The notes under the pieces: generated by a model
Told to the model about the DNA's origin: nothing
The model's input: the letters and a program-made list of their open reading frames with translations, nothing else
The model's database searches: none
Translations under genes and position numbers: made by a program
In this document: in pieces, positions 10,701-19,410 of the stretch
Numbering within the stretch: the first letter of the stretch is position 1
How the letters are laid out: each line of letters opens with the position of its first letter
Assembly: GCF_000187895.1 (NCBI RefSeq)
Contig: NZ_DS990118.1
Coordinates: 221,258-285,257 of the forward strand
Origin: Phocaeicola plebeius DSM 17135
GTDB lineage: Bacteria; Bacteroidota; Bacteroidia; Bacteroidales; Bacteroidaceae
Length of the DNA stretch: 64,000 nucleotides
Direction: 5' to 3'

Positions 10701-11528
10701 AGGATTCTCAACAAAACCAGTAAAAGAGGGATGAATATCATCAAAGACAATTTTTTTCTCAACTGCCCGATTGGTTTCTGAAAAGTTTTCCAAATACTTT
10801 TCGGGCAACATCAAACGTCCTTCTTCATCGCCTTCCCCTGGAGCCATATTCTTTGTTCCACCAACTGGATATACACGGGTAGTAACATCACCACTATCAA
10901 CGTTGCTTTGCTCTACCTCATACAATCCGCCACCTTGCCCTTGTGTAAATGTCAGATTTCTTTCATTTTCAATGCGTGATACATAATTTATCGTATGGTC
11001 ATGTACATAATACTCATAGCCATACGCCGAAGCCAACTCTGATAATAAACTACGGCAATCTATCCCGTCAAAAGATAATGTCATATATTCTGTATCAGGA
11101 ATATTGCCAAGCTGCCACCCCGTATCTACCCCTAAAGGATTGTCATTTGTCTTGTTGACATTCCATATCAACAACTCCAACCAATCTCTCAATTTTCCCG
11201 TAAGAGTAACGCGGACGCTTTTGGTTATCTTATTGGTGAGAATCTTATCTATTAAAGTATATTCCGGTGCTTCAAATAGGTATGTTGTAGTATGATTAAC
11301 AGAACTTTTATCGGCAAATTCAGATGCACGATTAATTTTATATTTTATTCCGCCAACCCTTATAAAATCCCCCTCTTGAATATCAGGAATGGTATCAGTT
11401 ACCACAGTTACCGATACTTCATTCTTACTCATTATGCCATTAGCCAATATAGCATCATCAGATGCAATACTGGCTACCTTGGTATCAATTCCAGAAACTA
11501 CACGATATACCTCTAAGATGTCAATCAT
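7710..11528 (-). CDS. Tail hub / central tip protein
   Basis: A 1272-residue protein. The N-terminal 400 residues are beta-rich and match the general layout of siphovirus hub or tail-endopeptidase-like proteins (opening MIDILEVYRVVSG, later DWLELLIWNVNK and LLSELASAYGYEYYV). The middle holds fiber-like repeats and the last third has short GKIGGFTL and GNLKSFIG-type strands seen in triple-stranded fiber tips. It follows the Dit-like gene with a 4-bp ATGA overlap, the standard Dit-then-hub order. It probably closes the tail tube and carries the fiber proteins. No clear peptidase motif was found. Confidence 0.8.
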   Translation of the reverse strand: MIDILEVYRVVSGIDTKVASIASDDAILANGIMSKNEVSVTVVTDTIPDIQEGDFIRVGGIKYKINRASEFADKSSVNHTTTYLFEAPEYTLIDKILTNKITKSVRVTLTGKLRDWLELLIWNVNKTNDNPLGVDTGWQLGNIPDTEYMTLSFDGIDCRSLLSELASAYGYEYYVHDHTINYVSRIENERNLTFTQGQGGGLYEVEQSNVDSGDVTTRVYPVGGTKNMAPGEGDEEGRLMLPEKYLENFSETNRAVEKKIVFDDIHPSFTGFVENPTGENYREFICRDIDFNIDELAIGDDARINFLTGDLMGKSFEFKWDNSNKKITLIYQEDELAPIDPETQSRPLIPSTAKHLRGGEEFNFTGIRLGEAYKQAAISKLREKATDWLAFNSQKRVKFTLDVDYRYMREKGGLECGDLITVSIPSRNISRIIRIVSTEKNLKTGKLSCVVSNYLTEKWEDKIEGQISSMQATINGGGGNGSVTVLEKYDERPFTDKNVLSSLRTLKEIAENAVSKKLNDTAAGLITFLKGIKLGDFVQGKSGANIDDLGNAEFLTAVIRELLRSTKFVDGLIGEGWQIWIDQLTGLSHLTIDKATIRQSLVALELLIQKVRSIGGQFIVSAANGKIKDVIRQGNNYRILFEQECDFMVHDLMRCAVTSGASRKAYWVEITSADVNGVTVPVSEFGGVAPTVGDECVLMGNTENKLRQNLISISATEDGQPRIDILDGVKAKNFNGCLRCRFGNLDGIKDSSFPADKQPKGNGLYGDNVYLKGTFVLMTGEDILTRFEITEGKIHSAVEGLRQEIREEQSYFDNTSFANGMEKWTTGKNATLLTLGGKWIWANNGPLSTKPGGHAEIRTDGKIPYAYIRNSYIMQRLEDFRLAPEYKQTNSEGLKVPGVVYLSFTYRVVKAGSLKIEFVNADKTGFEDFAMFGYEEELPVSNTERMFTLDGLWNGTGDFKLSFTGVIYISLLVFSTNKVDALTYKYRTLFEQSDLLVKIAAGNFDKDGNILESSQIVTKADMNLLASGLFDGKGNLVSGAGLITKSDTAGMFAIDSDGNLKSFIGASTEGIKLKADNIQLEGLVTANGNFKILKDGSIETNNAKIYGTVYAYEGKIGGFTLDSGRLYWKAGDYFGNDSRSLKLGVSQSDMEGIVDVAFNAATQGRFGVKSVGSNLGGAAIYASSKSSGQSYPISANTYAGYFDGGVHVNGSVYCNDILSNNYGTGWSLASDGTYSYRKGVSGTFQWIVKSDFATYKYTLEVVNGIVVKMTYI

Positions 11529-12313
11529 TGCTGCATTACTCTACATTTTAAATCGAATTCCAATACATGCTTAGTCCGCACTGTAACGGTTATTCCATCT
11601 TTAAAATATATTCTCATGCGCTCATTATCTTTCAGAGTCAAATTTCTAAGACCGGGACTAATACACAAAGCTGAAAACCTGCTCATGCTTAAGTATAACC
11701 TTTCCAAGCTGCTCCCCAGCATAGTACACTTTAATGTCAATGTGGTAGGCTCACGATATTTATTTTGCATATATGGCAAAGTCGTACCTATCTCTATCCG
11801 CTTTCCAATAGCCTCAACACCAGAACGAGAAGATACATAAATTCCAAAATCAGCACTTAAAGAATAGCCATCCATTACGTAGTTATTCCCACCTGACGGA
11901 TTAATGTCTATTTCTGCCGGAATATAGCTTTGTTGCCAAAATTTTACTTGCACAATAGCCATATTCAAAGTAACATATTCTTCTACAGAAATCTCATCCT
12001 TACAGATAACATTAAAGCTACCAAATCCGGTCAATAAACGCCTGCATGAAATACAAGCCTTCTTTAGCTTATCTAATTGGGATTTTACATTTTCAGAGCG
12101 AACCACCAAAGATAGAAGTAAAGTCCGGCCATCCAGTTCAATATCTTCAGCATCAACAAACGGTTCAATACCGGTTCCCCAATTATATTCCGTTGTTCCT
12201 TTACGCTTAGGAAGGTCAAATACTCCTGATATGGCAATACAATCTTTTGTCTGACCTACATAGGGAAAAGCATCGTAAGAAGATATATCTATATCGTCAA
12301 GTTTATAACTCAT
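11525..12313 (-). CDS. Distal tail (Dit-like) protein
   Basis: A 262-residue protein (MSYKLDDIDISSYDAFPYVG) between the tape-measure side and the hub gene. Its N-terminal half resembles the N-domain of distal tail proteins, which form the ring connecting tube and hub; GTTEYNWGTGIEPFVDAEDI and the long LLLSLVVRSENVKSQLDKLKK helix-strand pattern fit. It overlaps the hub gene by 4 bp and its upstream neighbour by 11 bp, indicating translational coupling. The call rests on position, size and rough fold. Confidence 0.7.
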   Translation of the reverse strand: MSYKLDDIDISSYDAFPYVGQTKDCIAISGVFDLPKRKGTTEYNWGTGIEPFVDAEDIELDGRTLLLSLVVRSENVKSQLDKLKKACISCRRLLTGFGSFNVICKDEISVEEYVTLNMAIVQVKFWQQSYIPAEIDINPSGGNNYVMDGYSLSADFGIYVSSRSGVEAIGKRIEIGTTLPYMQNKYREPTTLTLKCTMLGSSLERLYLSMSRFSALCISPGLRNLTLKDNERMRIYFKDGITVTVRTKHVLEFDLKCRVMQQ

Positions 12314-12815
12314 AAGTGGCTCCTTTCCGAACTATTAAATCAGCTCCCGTACAAGTTGCATTGCCATATAGATAAACCGTAACATGAGCACCACTACATT
12401 CATCTACGATTATATCTGCATTATCCAAAGCATCTATAATCAAGCGTGCCCCATTGGAAGCCCGAAGATTCAGCTTTGTACTATCAGCAGCCCATATTCG
12501 GCACATCATGCGTTCTGTTATTTCCACTACGGCATAACATTCCCCCACAAAGGCTACTTCCTTTTGATTTTTCACATTTACTGTTTCATCGGCATATAAT
12601 CCTTGTCCGTGCATCATATCTCCAAAATTAGAGCGAATAAATGCACTCGATGGGGTATGTCTTGAAAGACAAAACTTAATATTATCAAAGAAACATCTAA
12701 TCATCTCTGCCTTGGATTTTGTTTCAGCCAACTCTTGAAGCCCTTCATCGCAGGCTCCGGCAGCACCTGCCAATAATGCAATTCGTTCTTTCAGTTCCAT
12801 ACTATCCTCTCCCAT
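12303..12815 (-). CDS. Hypothetical tail-region protein with beta-helix-like end
   Basis: A 170-residue protein overlapping the tape measure by 14 bp and the Dit-like gene by 11 bp. The first 60 residues are helical (MELKERIALLAGAAGACDEG lies within them) and the last 70 form short hydrophobic repeats (LRASNGARLIIDALDNADI, then VTVYLYGNATCTGAD) like a small right-handed beta-helix. I do not recognise the family. The overlaps show it is translated with the tail genes. Confidence 0.7.
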   Translation of the reverse strand: MGEDSMELKERIALLAGAAGACDEGLQELAETKSKAEMIRCFFDNIKFCLSRHTPSSAFIRSNFGDMMHGQGLYADETVNVKNQKEVAFVGECYAVVEITERMMCRIWAADSTKLNLRASNGARLIIDALDNADIIVDECSGAHVTVYLYGNATCTGADLIVRKGATYEL

Positions 12816-15800
12816 TATAGTTTTTAGTGTTTTTTCTTATTTCATCAAGCTTTGTTTCCAATGATTTGATACCCGTTTTCAGTTCTTCAACAAGAGTTCC
12901 GGTATTATCTGCCGTTGCTTTTGTATTATTGTTTATTCCAATAATCTGCACATAAATATTAGCTATATTGGCAAGCTGCGTCCGGCATTCTATAAAATGC
13001 TCATGGCTCAAATTAAGCAAAGAACGTATATCTAAAGCAGACATATTCCATAGACCTACAAGCTGGGAAGCAGTCCCCTCAGTTACCGCAGCCTGCAACT
13101 CACCAGTAACGCCATTTTCTATTTCATCTTCAATATCATCGTTTATAAGTCCGAGACGTTCAAGTATAGCCTTATATCTTCCAAGACTATTCATTATCTC
13201 ATCCTTCCCCTTTTGCCCTGCCGCAACAATTTGATCCATCTCCCAATTAGTAATTTCAACTCCTCCAGCCTTTAATGGATCAACAGCTTCTGCCATAGCC
13301 TGAAACATGTCTTCCATGGCATTTTGAATTACAAGAACATCGAACTGTTTAGCTATAACATTCTTCATCAAGTCATTTATCTTTTCTTGTATAGCTTCTT
13401 TGCCGTTATCAAGACCATTACATAATCCGTCGACAATACTCGAAGCCATATCATTGGAAAATGAATACAAATCAGTCGTTGATAATTCGTCTACAATCCC
13501 CTGCTTTAGTTCGTCTATCTTATCCCTATAATCCTCTATTTGGCTTTCCCAATCAGCAATCTTCCCGTCATCACGTTTTTTGGACCTTTTGCTTTGTTCG
13601 GCAGCTATCATACCCTCTGTTTCAATTATCTTTTGCTGCAAGTTATTTACCTGCTCTATCTGCTTGCTATATTTCTCACTGCCGATAGCTTTGGCTGTTT
13701 CACGTTCCAACTGCCGGTATTGCTTTTCCAAGTTTTTCACATTCTCTTGATGCTGTTTAATTTCCCGATTAGCCTTACGACTTCTTCGGTCAAAGACATC
13801 AAATGCAGAAGATATAAGCCCAACGGCACCTGAAATCATAGCAGCCGGATTCATGGAAGCAATACCACCGGCCAGTTCACCTGCCGACCCAACCATATTG
13901 GATATACTTCCAAGTAACTTTTGGGTTTCTTCATCCCCAGCCAATCCCATGTTCTTTAAACCGCCTATGACCGAATCAAAACATTCGTTCACCATTCCAA
14001 GCACTTCGGAAGTATCACCAAATATTTCTTTTAAGGATGCTTTCTTTTTAGTCTTATCAGCCTCTTTCTGATATTCTTTTATATGAGTAACCAAGCTGCG
14101 GAACGGGTTACGGGATTTGATTTCATTCTCCGCATCTTTCAGCTTCTCCAAGACTTTATCCAGATTAATAGGGTTCAGCTTCAAATCTTTAGCTTTCGAC
14201 TTGATTATCTGAATAAGATTTTCTATTTCGGAAATGGTAAGGTTATCCAAATCACCGAACAATTTTACCCATTCATCTGACTGCATCAACATCTGTGCAT
14301 TTAACTCGTTCAAGGCTTTTTCTTTGCCTTTGGTTAGTTTATCTACCAATTCCTCATTTCCTGCTGCTTGAGCAATCTTTTCATCCCATTCTTTGGTTAT
14401 AGTGTATTCGCGGCTCTTATAATCATCAAGTTGGGCAATAAGGGCATCGTATTTTTCCTTGAGTATTTTTTCTTCATTCACCAGATTCTTAACTTGAGCT
14501 TCAGAATACATATTACTCAATAAGTCTTTCTGCTCTTGTGGTAACTGCTCTATGGATGTAGTTGTAGGCTTGAAAACTCCCTTTTCATTATTCTTCTTAC
14601 CTTTATTCCTTTCCTCCCATTGTCTTTTTTCGATTTCTTGTTGAGCCTTTATCAAAGCTTCTCCATGTTCTTTTATCGAAAACAACTCTTTCTGAAAATC
14701 CAAACGGCGCTGAGCTTGATACTTTTCTTCTCCTTCTTCCATTGCATCGATTCTCATCTGTTGCAAATCCATTGAAAATTGTTCAAACAGTTTTCCCTGT
14801 TCTTTTTTTGCATTCTCAATATCGCCTTTATAATCTTTTTTATCCGGTTCTGTATTAACCACAGTTGTGCCGGTTGTCGTAGTAGTTGTAGTGGTCGTAC
14901 CAGTATTGACAGAAGTCAGACCTTTGATAAACGGAGCAAATCTCTTTTTTACTTGATAGATATTATATTCGGTCGAATAAACGCTTCTGATATATTCATC
15001 CAAAGCATCCACAACCTCATCACTTAACTGCCTATTGCCACTAGCAATGCCTTTCAACAGCTCTCTTTGTGTATCATACAAAACTTTCATGTTTCCCGTT
15101 CCGGCTCGTTGCGCTTCTGTCACCTTATCTACAATATTCTGAACTGTTAATTCTACCAATCCGCCGTTGTTTGAATATTGTGAAAGCCCCTTACGTAAAT
15201 TCTCCAACTCATCAGCCTGCTTCTTTACTCCAGATGTAGCGATTTCATCGGCTGCTTGGTTTTGTATCTGTAAGGCAATCTTTTCTTTTAATGAAGCATT
15301 TATACGGTCATAAGCACTCTTAATTTCTTCTGCAGAGGATTTTTCAGTAAGCATATTACTAAGATAACTTCCATACTGTCCGTTTATCAGGTTTATCACT
15401 TTCCTTCTCTCTTCTGTCCCTTCCTTAGCGCGAGCCAATGCCGAAAATACATCATCCAATGCTCTTTTCTCTTTCAACTGTAACGCTATGCACTCGTTAT
15501 AAGACTCATTTAATTTCCTATTTGCCTTCTCTGCTTCACTAACGTATGTTATATGCTTATATATGGCATATCCCAAAGCAGCTATAGCTGTTGCAATAAG
15601 CATATAAGGACTTTTAGCCATTATAGCATTCAATGCTTTTGTTTTCATGGCAAGTATTTCCTTTGCCTTGCTGACTATATTAAGCCAGTTTGCTTGAAGT
15701 TGCATCGATAGGGTCCACCCTTTAGCCAATCCCTGTTGATACAACTCTGCTTGCGCAGCGAGCAATACCGCAACACGATAGCTTCCCCACGCCGTAGCAC

Positions 15801-16914
15801 CTACTACCAACAAATCTTGCAAGGTAGATAATGTGTTTACCAAATCCCCATTAGAAAACGCATTATTAAAACTTTCGGCGATACCGGCAACTTGCTTCAT
15901 TATTTCCTCACCCATTGGCCGGAGTGCTGCAGTTATATTATTACGAAGAAGCACCAACTGATTTTCAGTACTATCATTCATCTTTTTAAAAGCAGTTTCC
16001 GCAGCTCCAGCGGAATTTCCCAACTCCACCAAATCCTTAGAAGCTCCCTTGGCATTCTTTCCGGTAAGAGCCAATGCAGCTTGCAATGCTTCATCAGTAC
16101 CAAGCAACTCTTTCATCTTGGTTGCAGAACCATCAGCTTTATCGTAAATCAACTGTAATGCTTCTTGGAATGTACGGCCTTGGAAAGCTGCATCTCCGAG
16201 TTGGTTAGCTGTACCAAGTATAGCAGCACGTATCTTTGTCATGGCTTCCGATGTCGGTACACCTTGCTTAGTTATAGTAGCCACAGCAGCCAGTACATCA
16301 TCAAGGCTTATGCCAAATGAAGCAGCAATCGGTGCTGCTTGGGCAATGCTTGTGCCAAGTTCCCCAAACGTGGTCTTACCTAAACGGACCGTAGTAAATA
16401 GCTTATCGGACACGGATTTTGCTTTATCTGCCTGCATACCGTAAGCATTCAAGATAGTAGTAATGGCATCAGCAGCCGTTGCAGTTTCAGTCAGACCACC
16501 GGTAGCCGCCTTAGCGGACACCTCTAAAATTTCCATACCATTTGCTCCATCATGACCGGCAGACACGATTTGATACAATGCTTTAGCCGCTTCATCACCG
16601 GCAATAGGAATATCACGAATCATATCCATAACACGATTCATGTATTCTGTCAAACTACCGTCTACTTCTTTAGAAAGAGTAGCAACTTCAAGCATGGCTT
16701 TCTGAAAACGTTTTTCAAAATCGTATGATTCTTTGGCCGCACGAGCAAAGGCTATCCCTGCACTGATACCGATACCTCCGAACACATCAAACGATGTAAT
16801 TTCATCAGCCATCGCCTTTATTATACCAATAGCTTCCCGACGACTCTTATAAAGTCCGGTATTATCTATGCCTGTAGCAAAATATAATGCACCATCTTTA
16901 TTCTGAATACCCAT
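12802..16914 (-). CDS. Tail tape measure protein, TP901 type
   Basis: At 1370 residues this is among the longest phage genes, as expected for the protein that sets tail length. Residues about 75-270 carry the TP901 core (EVATLSKEVDG, ALYQIVSAGHDG, TTFGELGTSIAQAAPIAASF). A membrane-like segment lies near 440 (YMLIATAIAALGYAIYKHI). Long coiled coils follow, with a poly-threonine run near residue 680 and an alanine/glycine-rich hydrophobic stretch near 1010-1070. It is preceded by the frameshifting chaperone pair, the classic arrangement. Start at ATG 16914. Confidence 0.92.
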   Translation of the reverse strand: MGIQNKDGALYFATGIDNTGLYKSRREAIGIIKAMADEITSFDVFGGIGISAGIAFARAAKESYDFEKRFQKAMLEVATLSKEVDGSLTEYMNRVMDMIRDIPIAGDEAAKALYQIVSAGHDGANGMEILEVSAKAATGGLTETATAADAITTILNAYGMQADKAKSVSDKLFTTVRLGKTTFGELGTSIAQAAPIAASFGISLDDVLAAVATITKQGVPTSEAMTKIRAAILGTANQLGDAAFQGRTFQEALQLIYDKADGSATKMKELLGTDEALQAALALTGKNAKGASKDLVELGNSAGAAETAFKKMNDSTENQLVLLRNNITAALRPMGEEIMKQVAGIAESFNNAFSNGDLVNTLSTLQDLLVVGATAWGSYRVAVLLAAQAELYQQGLAKGWTLSMQLQANWLNIVSKAKEILAMKTKALNAIMAKSPYMLIATAIAALGYAIYKHITYVSEAEKANRKLNESYNECIALQLKEKRALDDVFSALARAKEGTEERRKVINLINGQYGSYLSNMLTEKSSAEEIKSAYDRINASLKEKIALQIQNQAADEIATSGVKKQADELENLRKGLSQYSNNGGLVELTVQNIVDKVTEAQRAGTGNMKVLYDTQRELLKGIASGNRQLSDEVVDALDEYIRSVYSTEYNIYQVKKRFAPFIKGLTSVNTGTTTTTTTTTGTTVVNTEPDKKDYKGDIENAKKEQGKLFEQFSMDLQQMRIDAMEEGEEKYQAQRRLDFQKELFSIKEHGEALIKAQQEIEKRQWEERNKGKKNNEKGVFKPTTTSIEQLPQEQKDLLSNMYSEAQVKNLVNEEKILKEKYDALIAQLDDYKSREYTITKEWDEKIAQAAGNEELVDKLTKGKEKALNELNAQMLMQSDEWVKLFGDLDNLTISEIENLIQIIKSKAKDLKLNPINLDKVLEKLKDAENEIKSRNPFRSLVTHIKEYQKEADKTKKKASLKEIFGDTSEVLGMVNECFDSVIGGLKNMGLAGDEETQKLLGSISNMVGSAGELAGGIASMNPAAMISGAVGLISSAFDVFDRRSRKANREIKQHQENVKNLEKQYRQLERETAKAIGSEKYSKQIEQVNNLQQKIIETEGMIAAEQSKRSKKRDDGKIADWESQIEDYRDKIDELKQGIVDELSTTDLYSFSNDMASSIVDGLCNGLDNGKEAIQEKINDLMKNVIAKQFDVLVIQNAMEDMFQAMAEAVDPLKAGGVEITNWEMDQIVAAGQKGKDEIMNSLGRYKAILERLGLINDDIEDEIENGVTGELQAAVTEGTASQLVGLWNMSALDIRSLLNLSHEHFIECRTQLANIANIYVQIIGINNNTKATADNTGTLVEELKTGIKSLETKLDEIRKNTKNYNGRG

Positions 16915-16935
16915 AATTCATTTATTTTTAAAATA

Positions 16936-17012
16936 TAAGAAAGCCCCATATCTTCACAGACACGGGGCATCAACCTCTAAAAACAAGACATGAAACAATG
17001 TTTCAACATTGT
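16936..17012 (-). terminator. Intergenic hairpins before the tape measure gene
   Basis: On the minus strand a GCCCC/GGGGC stem (16968-16943) is followed by TTTCTT, a weak terminator or attenuator. Upstream of it an 8-bp perfect palindrome (ACAATGTT, 2-base gap, AACATTGT; 16995-17012) forms a second hairpin. Both sit between the chaperone genes and the tape measure start, a place where partial termination would lower tape-measure output. Confidence 0.5.
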
Positions 17013-17030
17013 AAGATATAAAAACAGGCA

Positions 17031-17384
17031 TTATTTCGCTTTTGCGCCTTCAATATCATAGTACCTCTTCATCCGAATTGTTTTTGTCGGATCATCAAAA
17101 CTAGGTAACTCAACCCATTCATAATCCACACCTTCGGTTTCTCCATCTTCATCAACTGTCCGGTTTCTTTCTTTCATCACAGAAGCATATTCCTGCATCA
17201 TTATTTCAATCAAGGAATAACTGCTTTCCATTGTTTCCATATAAGTCAATCCTAACGAATCATGCACTATAACTAAGAATCTTGCTTGACTGTATCCTGC
17301 CAACTTTGCAGATTCTTCTGAGCGGCTATTATCTCCGTCTCTCCCAATGGGCTCACGTTCTGAAGCATCGTGATAGAGTCGCAA
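17031..17384 (-). CDS. Tail assembly chaperone, frameshift extension (T domain)
   Basis: This frame, 117 codons from 17384, has no good start of its own and opens exactly at a slippery heptamer. It is read as the C-terminal part of a -1 frameshift product joined to the upstream chaperone: 139 residues from the zero frame plus 117, about 256 in all. In lambda the matching G-T fusion binds the tape measure while tail tube subunits are recruited. Content: LYHDASEREPIGRD, a helix-rich middle with ARFLVIVHDSLGLTYMETME, and an acidic end. It directly precedes the tape measure gene. Confidence 0.75.
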   Translation of the reverse strand: MRLYHDASEREPIGRDGDNSRSEESAKLAGYSQARFLVIVHDSLGLTYMETMESSYSLIEIMMQEYASVMKERNRTVDEDGETEGVDYEWVELPSFDDPTKTIRMKRYYDIEGAKAK

Positions 17385-17800
17385 AAAGGGAAGTAACCTA
17401 TTCTAAAGAATATGGCATTGAGAAGTATTCGTATATCTTCCCATGTGGAATTATCTATAAGAACATTGCGAAACCATGCCGGTGGCTCCGACGGCTTATT
17501 ATGAATGCCCAAACATACAATATCAAGAAGCAACTCTCCATACTTATCCATCATAACCGGAAAATCACTAGTCGGCTCATCAGACTTGACAATCATCTTA
17601 TCAAGGTCTGCCGGTTCTATTTCAAGCAAAAGAGGTCGCAACTTAAACCATGTCCTAACCGTTATCGGACGTATGACTATACTATCCCCGACTTCCTTTC
17701 CTGCCGGAATAGATTTTTTCTCGCTAAAATCAAATGGTATCTTGACTGGTTGCTCCGTTATGGAAGCCGACTCCAATTTAAACAAATTCTTTACGCTCAT
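17273..17800 (-). CDS. Tail assembly chaperone (G-like)
   Basis: A 175-residue protein read from ATG 17800; an in-frame TTG at 17812 is less likely. It is a helical protein (MSVKNLFKLESASITEQPVK) located between the tail tube and tape measure genes, the position of lambda gpG. The zero frame passes the slippery site at 17390-17384 and ends at 17273, about 110 nt later. No enzyme motif. Role as tape-measure chaperone is inferred from order, size and the overlap with the T frame. Confidence 0.8.
   Translation of the reverse strand: MSVKNLFKLESASITEQPVKIPFDFSEKKSIPAGKEVGDSIVIRPITVRTWFKLRPLLLEIEPADLDKMIVKSDEPTSDFPVMMDKYGELLLDIVCLGIHNKPSEPPAWFRNVLIDNSTWEDIRILLNAIFFRIGYFPFCDSITMLQNVSPLGETEIIAAQKNLQSWQDTVKQDS
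17384..17390 (-). promoter_or_regulatory. Programmed -1 frameshift site CCCTTTT
   Basis: The minus strand reads C CCT TTT in the zero frame, fitting the X XXY YYZ rule. Slipping back one base gives CCC TTT and then TTG CGA, entering the T frame exactly at its first codon. The -1 frame has a TAG about 24 nt upstream, so the shift must happen between there and the zero-frame stop at 17273; this heptamer is the only good candidate I see in that interval. Confidence 0.72.
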
Positions 17801-17899
17801 AAATTTATCCAAAGGGGCTATCCCGTTGTACTTCCGGGAAAACTCTATAATATTCGCGACTATTATAGAATTGTTTCGCCCCTATCCATCAAAAGTTTG

Positions 17900-17967
17900 T
17901 TTCTATAGGCGGACTCGAACCGCCGACCTCATTATACAATGCGCTCTGCCGACTGAGCTATATAGAA
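17900..17967 (-). tRNA. tRNA-like gene with shortened anticodon arm
   Basis: On the minus strand there is a perfect 7-bp acceptor stem (TTCTATA/TATAGAA), TA at positions 8-9, a D arm with 4-bp stem and AGTCGGCA loop, a canonical AGGTC variable loop, and a perfect T arm (GGCGG-TTCGAGT-CCGCC). The anticodon arm is only 12 nt (CATTGTATAATG) instead of 17. If T-GTA is read as U33 plus anticodon, it would be tRNA-Tyr(GUA)-like. No CCA is encoded. It lies between the tail tube and chaperone genes. It may be a decayed tRNA, a processing signal, or a real minimal tRNA. Confidence 0.6.
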
Positions 17968-17977
17968 CCATAGTTAT

Positions 17978-18568
17978 TTACTTGGATGCAGCTTTGGCCG
18001 CCTTAGCTTTAGGCGCCGCATCAGTAACTTCACGCATAAAGGCAGTTTTGGTTTCCCCTTTTTCTGTAATTGCTGCCTGTACGTACACACGAACCAATAA
18101 CAACTCTGCTTGTTCTGCACCCGGAGCCTGTGAAATCTTAGCCGCTATCTTACCATTGACAACAGTATAGACTACTTTCTTTCCTTTTTTGGGCAATGTT
18201 TCGCATTGGAATGTCTTATTGATTGACGGAATATCCGTAGGCTTATTCCAAACATCCTTTGGAGATAATTCTTCCCCTTTGTCAACGGTTCCACCGGCAA
18301 GCAATGCTATTGTATCATTACTTGGAGTAGGAATAGAGAACTCAATATAATCAGTGGTATCTTTTACAAATTCCACATATAATGGTTCGGTACTGCCTTC
18401 AATGTCTATCTTCACTTCCTTAGGGTCTGCAAAGTTGAAAGCAACACTACTTTTGGTGGGTAAGGGAAGTGTGGTAAAATCCGTTCCCGGCACTCCATCA
18501 CCAACATCTGCAATTCTAATCGCGCCTACGCCCATAGCAATAGGCCTTACCGTTTTTGTTTCTGTCAT
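17978..18568 (-). CDS. Major tail tube protein
   Basis: A 196-residue protein from ATG 18568; a TTG six bases earlier would overlap the previous stop and is less likely. It is beta-rich in the middle (SSVAFNFADPKEVKIDIEG) and ends in a lysine/alanine tail. Position after the tail-terminator-like gene and before the chaperones, and the size, match the tube protein that stacks in hexamers around the tape measure. It should be a high-copy structural protein. Confidence 0.8.
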   Translation of the reverse strand: MTETKTVRPIAMGVGAIRIADVGDGVPGTDFTTLPLPTKSSVAFNFADPKEVKIDIEGSTEPLYVEFVKDTTDYIEFSIPTPSNDTIALLAGGTVDKGEELSPKDVWNKPTDIPSINKTFQCETLPKKGKKVVYTVVNGKIAAKISQAPGAEQAELLLVRVYVQAAITEKGETKTAFMREVTDAAPKAKAAKAASK

Positions 18569-18570
18569 AA

Positions 18571-18951
18571 TCAATTATCCACTTTTACATTAAATCGAAT
18601 ATTAGTACACATAAATCCCTCTTTTAAATCCGGTATCGGAATACTTAGGAAATCCTCTATTTCTCTACAATTGCCATCATCGCTATTTATCGAAGCAAGA
18701 GCCTTACGCACCATACGTTTTAACTCTTTCATACGTTGACGCTGATACATTCCATTATGCTTCAAAGGAACAAACACATTCACATTTACAGGGATTTTAT
18801 TAATGAAATCCAACTCCGTTAATGATAGATGATTAACTACGATATGTTCGTCCTTAACACCGGTCTCAGATTTGTCTTTATATATGGCAATTCCAGTACC
18901 GGCAGCTTTTATCGCTTCATATACGAAATCTATTACATCAAATTCATCCAT
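18571..18951 (-). CDS. Tail terminator / tail completion protein
   Basis: A 126-residue alpha/beta protein (MDEFDVIDFVYEAIKAAG) directly before the tube gene, where siphoviruses keep the protein that caps the finished tail. The pattern KIPVNVNVFVPLKHNGMY followed by a long helix and a final strand is like the lambda gpU fold. Its stop precedes the tube ATG by 2 bp. Assigned by order and fold impression only. Confidence 0.65.
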   Translation of the reverse strand: MDEFDVIDFVYEAIKAAGTGIAIYKDKSETGVKDEHIVVNHLSLTELDFINKIPVNVNVFVPLKHNGMYQRQRMKELKRMVRKALASINSDDGNCREIEDFLSIPIPDLKEGFMCTNIRFNVKVDN

Positions 18952-18954
18952 AAA

Positions 18955-19410
18955 CTAGATTTTTTCAAACACCTTAATCAATGCCTTACGCAAATACTCC
19001 TGACATTGGATATATCCCGTAGTAGCCACATCTTTTCCTTTGGCTTCAACATGAACCGCATATTCCATACCGGCAACACCAATCAGTACGTAACTGCCTT
19101 GATAAGCCAAAGAAATATCTTCGGCCAGCTGTCTGGCTTTGGAAATGCCTGTATCACCGTCATTCCCTTTACCGCTTTTCTCAAAGTTTTCAGAAACGGT
19201 TTCTCCATCCATAGCTATTATATAGCCTACAGAAGAACGAAGATTGCCTGTGCGGTCTGTATAGTTACCCGATTTACGGGCCACTTCTACAAATTTTTCT
19301 CCAGCAGCAGAAAGTAATTTAAAAATCCTTTCTTCTGCTCGTTCTTGGAATTTGTCAAACCAGCGGTCTATATCCGCATCCGAAAACAAAGGTGTCAGTC
19401 CTGATTTCAT
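18955..19410 (-). CDS. HK97 gp10-like neck/tail component
   Basis: A 151-residue protein from ATG 19410, whose ATGA overlaps the previous stop. It shows the HK97-gp10 pattern: an N-terminal helix (WFDKFQERAEERIFKLLSAA), then DRTGNLRSSVGYI, and a late GMEYAVHVEAKG segment. Members join head and tail or help tail completion. A longer reading to 19449 is possible but ignores the clean ATGA overlap. Confidence 0.75.
   Translation of the reverse strand: MKSGLTPLFSDADIDRWFDKFQERAEERIFKLLSAAGEKFVEVARKSGNYTDRTGNLRSSVGYIIAMDGETVSENFEKSGKGNDGDTGISKARQLAEDISLAYQGSYVLIGVAGMEYAVHVEAKGKDVATTGYIQCQEYLRKALIKVFEKI

Noticed and set aside
14860..14930. Simple repeat in the tape measure gene as a mobile or regulatory repeat
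   Set aside because: It encodes an in-frame threonine-rich linker and is best seen as protein low-complexity.
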